DNA of 64,000 nt from Rhopalosiphum padi (Eukaryota > Arthropoda > Insecta > Hemiptera > Aphididae): positions 47,153,019 through 47,217,018 of the forward strand of contig NC_083600.1 of the NCBI RefSeq assembly GCF_020882245.1. The letters run 5' to 3'. Both the position numbers and the translations under genes were made by a program. Positions within the stretch are counted from its first letter, which is position 1. Each line of letters begins with the position of its first letter. This document shows positions 61,601-64,000 of the stretch, piece after piece. The notes beneath the pieces were generated by a model. The model was not told the origin of the DNA. It did no database searches and worked only from the letters and a program-made list of their open reading frames with translations.

Positions 61601-63129
61601 CTAATTAGACATGTCGATATGAAATATATCTGAAAAACAAATACTCACCAAATACATTTTCTATAAAATAAAATAGTCATGTATTTGTATAAAGTTAAAA
61701 ATACTTATTATGTATAAATGTATAATCATACTAAAAAAACACATATCATTGTAAAAAAGCAATAATTCAATTACAATTAATTTAATAATAATAAGCAAGC
61801 ATAAAATAATTTAATAATAGTGCATTTATTTACAATTAAAAGGCAATGGAAAAGACTGCAAAAAACCTTTCTTATGTATTTATTATTTATCGTGTAAGAA
61901 TTTCTTATGAAATTTTATCTATTCTAGAATTAATAGAATGGATTAATTATAGTTTCGCACTTTTGTTTTATTCGATTTAAATTCAGTTCATTTAATTTTT
62001 TTTAAATTATATAGGTTATATGGTTTTATATTAATTAAAAATCGAAAATGATTTAGGGTTAAATACATTCATTTTATTGACCATAGGAAAATACACACAA
62101 TATATAAATATTAAATCAAAACTATAATGACATCTTAAACGGTTTAAAGATTACTAGTTCGTTATTAGTCACGATTTATGAATTTAATTATTTAGTAGCT
62201 TCGATAGTAAAGTTAAGATTAAAAGCAGAAAACTAAATTTATAAAATATTATTTTAATAATATAAATTACAGAGAATACATACGTAAAGTATCTAAAAAA
62301 AATAGGGACGATTATGAATATTTTCAACTCTGGAAATATGTGTGCCCCTTCAACACTTTTTGCTTGTTCAGTTTATATGTAAATATTTATCCGAGTCGTG
62401 AGATCGGAAATTTAAAATCATAACCTTAATGTCGAGTAGACATCGGTTGGGTGCTTGATGCAAGCGTGATTGCGACGCCGACGCGTACTTTTACGTCGCA
62501 TCAATTTGGAATTGACGTCGGACGCGAGTGCATTCAAAAATACAGTCGTAGATCGATCTCTAAACGCTTTGCTTGTTGTGGTGTCGTCGGTTTTCGTGAC
62601 GCATAACAATTGATGTTATCGGGACGCAAAAACGCGATTTCATTTACACGTGGAGATAGGCGTATATTATGATTATAATACAAACGATTAAATTATAAAA
62701 TAAAAAGTACGAAAGTCATATAAAAAAAGTGTTATTCGCGTTGTAAAAAATAGTAACTTCGTCAACCAGAGAGATCAGTAAAGCACTTTAAAGCTGTCGA
62801 ATAATAAAATATGTAAACATTGACAACACAACGAGCTTAAAGTCAGCCTGCTACTGTTGTTAGCTCGACCACAGAATAAACGGTAATCTCACTTTATGAG
62901 ATCATAAAAATCGGTAAAATGTTAAGTCTGGTGTAGACAGAAAAATGTAAAATGATCATAAAATAAATAAAATAAAATATACCGTAAAAGAGATTACCAC
63001 TAATTTTGGTGTTATGAATTAAATAATGAAATTTATAAATCCACCATAGGTTGTATTAAAAGTTGCTTTTAGTTATTTTCAAATAATAATTACTGTCATA
63101 ATTGAAGTCATCTCTATTTTCCATCACAC
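37469..63129 (-). CDS. Gene B: giant micro-exon secreted-protein paralogue, 5' end outside window (at least 56 exons)
   Basis: Fifty-six exons were read on the minus strand from 63129 down to the TAG at 37469-37471, about 815 nt (about 271 codons) with no in-frame stop. All introns are phase 1, like gene A. The order is exon 36 nt (63094-63129); ten exons of 9-18 nt homologous to gene A exons 5-14; a 40-exon array (41306-56788); 9, 9 and 15 nt exons; a 51-nt exon; and the terminal exon. The N- and C-terminal parts align with gene A slot for slot, while the middle is a degenerate heptapeptide repeat absent from A. Signal-peptide, second and third exons should lie beyond 64000. The role is inferred to match gene A: a secreted, probably salivary, cassette effector of the KQY/KHI kind. 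Confidence 0.87.
37746..37796 (-). CDS. Gene B 51-nt exon
   Basis: Acceptor TTTTTAATAG, donor GTATGT, and exactly the length of gene A exon 20. Open in the common phase, encoding I-A-D-H-Y-K-A-S-N-S-K-L-M-T-I-Q. Little residue identity with A remains although exon length and phase are kept. Confidence 0.9.
39447..40385 (-). CDS. Gene B micro-exons after the array (15, 9, 9 nt)
   Basis: In transcript order these are 40377-40385 (E-V-R), 39796-39804 (K-F-S) and 39447-39461 (K-A-V-I-K). They match gene A exons 17-19 in length, order and splice context: the 15-nt exon has a GTACGT donor and the middle 9-nt exon a GTAAGT donor in both genes. The junction codons fall inside K or E codons, as in gene A. 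Confidence 0.85.
41306..56788 (-). CDS. Gene B central micro-exon array encoding heptapeptide repeats (40 exons)
   Basis: Exon start positions on the plus map (length): 56774(15), 56504(9), 55909(12), 55627(9), 55155(12), 54859(18), 54493(12), 54224(9), 53749(12), 53526(9), 53045(12), 52527(12), 52226(9), 51669(12), 51376(9), 51033(12), 50713(9), 50363(12), 50071(9), 49615(12), 49342(9), 48886(12), 48613(9), 48105(12), 47803(18), 47437(12), 47167(9), 46571(12), 46289(9), 45813(12), 45537(9), 44807(12), 44513(9), 44322(9), 43841(12), 43013(9), 42522(12), 42220(9), 41902(12), 41306(9). The 12-nt exon follows a T-run AG; the 9-nt exon follows TGCAG. Together they give A-Q-P-S then R-G-Q, with variants such as A-R-S-S-R-T-Q, A-H-P-Y-R-A-Q and D-D-L-A-T-A-Q. 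The 441 nt contain no stop. Confidence 0.88.
45895..47580 (-). repeat. Segmental duplication inside the array, copy 1 (about 1.69 kb)
   Basis: Near-identical to 55230-56921. Four exons correspond at a constant offset of 9337-9338 bp (46289, 46571, 47167, 47437 against 55627, 55909, 56504, 56774). One copy of the last exon is 15 instead of 12 nt because of a 3-nt insertion. Confidence 0.85.
47161..47919 (-). repeat. Segmental duplication inside the array, matching 54218-54975
   Basis: Near-identical over about 758 bp at an offset of 7056-7057 bp. It carries exons 47167, 47437 and the 18-nt exon 47803. The part 47161-47580 is therefore present three times in the array. Confidence 0.85.
47577..47606 (-). 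repeat. Conserved intronic hairpin (representative of about 15)
   Basis: Arms TTTTATCG (47577-47584) and CGATAAAA (47599-47606) enclose a second inner pairing TTCAG/CTGAA, giving a nearly continuous 13-bp stem. Equivalent hairpins occur at 41084-41113 and 54633-54662, and near 42790, 45320, 46085, 48370, 50495, 54000 and 55415. Degenerate forms lie near 49120, 49850 and 52015. Each sits in an intron between the 9-nt and 12-nt exons. Confidence 0.7.
48631..50090 (-). repeat. Tandem duplication of a 729-bp unit
   Basis: 48631-49360 and 49360-50090 are almost identical head to tail. Their exons (48886 and 49615; 49342 and 50071) are spaced by exactly 729 bp. Each unit carries one 12-nt and one 9-nt exon, which encode A-Q-P-S-R-G-Q identically. 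Confidence 0.85.
57003..63129 (-). CDS. Gene B exons before the array (11 exons)
   Basis: In transcript order: 63094-63129 (36), 62284-62292 (9), 61649-61660 (12), 60205-60222 (18), 59566-59574 (9), 59460-59471 (12), 59168-59176 (9), 59036-59044 (9), 58574-58582 (9), 57502-57510 (9) and 57003-57017 (15). Nine have the exact length of the gene A exon in the same slot. The exceptions are 62284 (9 against 18) and 57003 (15 against 12), both differing by multiples of 3. Joined segments include N-V-F-G-N-T-G-N-N and V-L-D-E-T-L-K-L-N-V-I, aligning with A-V-W-N-S-V-I-G-N and M-L-D-N-M-D-K-N-L in gene A. Confidence 0.85.
57600..58320. repeat. Gene B-specific intron insertions
   Basis: Compared with gene A, this intron carries extra sequence. 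It includes a GC-richer piece around 58020-58115 (GTCGACGCGGACACTG, CAGTGGCGTGCTCACGGG) that looks like a transposon end. The ORF at 58323-58511 just after it is not conserved in frame with gene A near 14400 and is not a gene. Confidence 0.4.
60285..60570. repeat. Dispersed repeat R3, copy 2
   Basis: Matches 33245-33540 along its whole length. It lies within the gene B intron between the 18-nt exon 60205 and the 12-nt exon 61649, where gene A has no such insertion. Confidence 0.65.
60575..61575. mobile_element. Compound repeat insertion in gene B intron
   Basis: This stretch is absent from gene A. It includes a block beginning AGGACGCTACACTAG and two similar GC-richer pieces near 61090-61150 and 61255-61310 that share TAGCCAGGTATCGA-like and GCTAGGTATCGAGGTGCAC phrases. 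A plus-strand ORF at 61409-61633 includes H-L-E-G-A-V-G-V-F-Y-N-A but matches nothing I recognise. The whole looks like nested transposon relics. Confidence 0.4.
62345..62645. other. Conserved GC-richer island in gene B, counterpart of 18550-18780
   Basis: Shares ATACAGTCGTAG, a GATCGATC-like run, GTGTCGTCG and GCGATTTCATTTACAC-like sequence with gene A's intron 4. The minus ORF at 62418-62609 is not conserved in A. The empty hAT target site lies at its right end. Confidence 0.5.
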
Positions 63130-64000
63130 CTGTAAATAAATTATATTAATATAATACAAAGCATTAGTAAATTTTAATTGCATAATGTAACTATTTCCTA
63201 ATATAGTATTAGACCAGAAACCTATACATTTTTTAATTTTTATATGCACTATTGATTATTGACAAAATTGAAGCCTAATATTAAATATTTGTATTTAATT
63301 TGTATTACATACATTAACATTAACATAGTAGAAAAAATACATATAACTTAACAACAGAACCTCATCTTTGATCACGTGAAGACTCTGACTTATCTTTTAG
63401 CGAAACTATAACAAAATCAACGGCGGCTTCTTTACTTAAAAAACTTAACTACACTGTAGGAAGAGAGATTGACACGATATGTATGCGAATTTCTCCATCA
63501 TGTGTCGATCACTTTCTTCCCGAACAATCCCAGGTGACCTTGAATGACGTCTAAAGCGTAGCTGGTGTCGTTAGTTACTATTCGACTAACCACTCACACT
63601 CATACCTATGAAGTACTATTATTGAATAGTTCTTCAATCAAGTCAACCAGGCCTTTTTTTTTATCTGAATCCCACCTATTTTGTTTATTGTAATATTTTC
63701 ATACAGGTTGTACAAACAAAATATATGACAAAAAAACTATGTTGATCATAATTAAGTGAACTGTACGATCAGGACCAAGCTGGATCACATTGATGCGTTT
63801 CATACGCTACACGTAAAGGGGTTGATTTAAATGCCGAAGATCAGTAACTATAAAATAAATATAAGTTACATATCATTGCGTATCACCGTCAGCTACAGTT
63901 ATCATCAATAGTTTATTATTTATATAATTAGGTTTCTCGCAAGTTAGCCTCTTTTGGTTATGAGTATGACAATCCCGCAAATTCCAGTTAGCGGCGTTAA
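63130..64000. other. Gene B 5' intron and unassigned sequence to window edge
   Basis: No counterpart of gene A exons 1-3 was found. A GC-richer patch at about 63360-63660 gives a short open minus-strand segment (A-V-D-F-V-I-V-S-L-K-D-K-S) between stops and could be a gene or transposon fragment. I could not assign it. Confidence 0.35.

Noticed and set aside
62418..62609. Minus-strand 63-codon ORF in the GC-richer island, considered as a 5' exon of gene B
   Set aside because: The frame is not conserved in gene A and no donor in the required phase is shared. Exon 4 with its 36-nt length lies further upstream.

Overview
The window is very AT-rich eukaryotic DNA, most likely from an aphid (Hemiptera, Aphididae). 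The base composition, the many dispersed repeats I recognise as aphid-type, a jockey-like LINE gag remnant, a tRNA-derived SINE and several 8-bp-TSD DNA transposon relics all fit. No conventional long-ORF gene, tRNA, rRNA or CRISPR array is visible. Almost every long ORF is a chance reading of repeats or introns.

The main content is two paralogous minus-strand genes built almost wholly of micro-exons, which an ORF scan cannot see. Gene A is complete. It has a TATA box at 24666-24673, an ATG at 24582 opening a signal-peptide exon, 19 internal exons (15 of them 9-18 nt) and a terminal exon with TGA at 5611-5613. The 21 exons join with no in-frame stop into 552 nt (183 aa). Gene B is 5'-truncated by the right edge and runs from 63129 to a TAG at 37469-37471. 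It has at least 56 exons and about 271 codons, also without a stop. Every intron in both genes falls after codon position 1, and every internal exon is a multiple of 3, so any exon can be skipped without a frameshift.

Gene B has undergone a dramatic internal expansion. Where gene A has one 12-nt plus 9-nt exon pair encoding seven residues, gene B has a 15.5-kb array of about 40 micro-exons (41306-56788). Alternating 12-nt and 9-nt exons each encode a unit of a degenerate heptapeptide repeat, consensus A-Q-P-S-R-G-Q. Recent segmental duplications inside the array show that it is still growing. The architecture (secretory exon, tens of exons of 15 nt or less, large introns, small protein) matches what I recall of the pea aphid KQY/KHI 'cassette' salivary effector families. 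A secreted salivary role is inferred from that resemblance and not shown by the sequence.

Layout: 1-4.9 kb, dispersed repeats; 4.98-5.6 kb, gene A 3' end; 5.6-24.7 kb, gene A with a SINE and a hAT-like element in its introns; 24.7-35 kb, nested repeats and TIR elements; 35.15-35.66 kb, a broken LINE gag; 35.69-36.3 kb, a truncated third copy of the gene 3' end; 36.8-63.1 kb, gene B; 63.1-64 kb, 5' intron or unassigned sequence.
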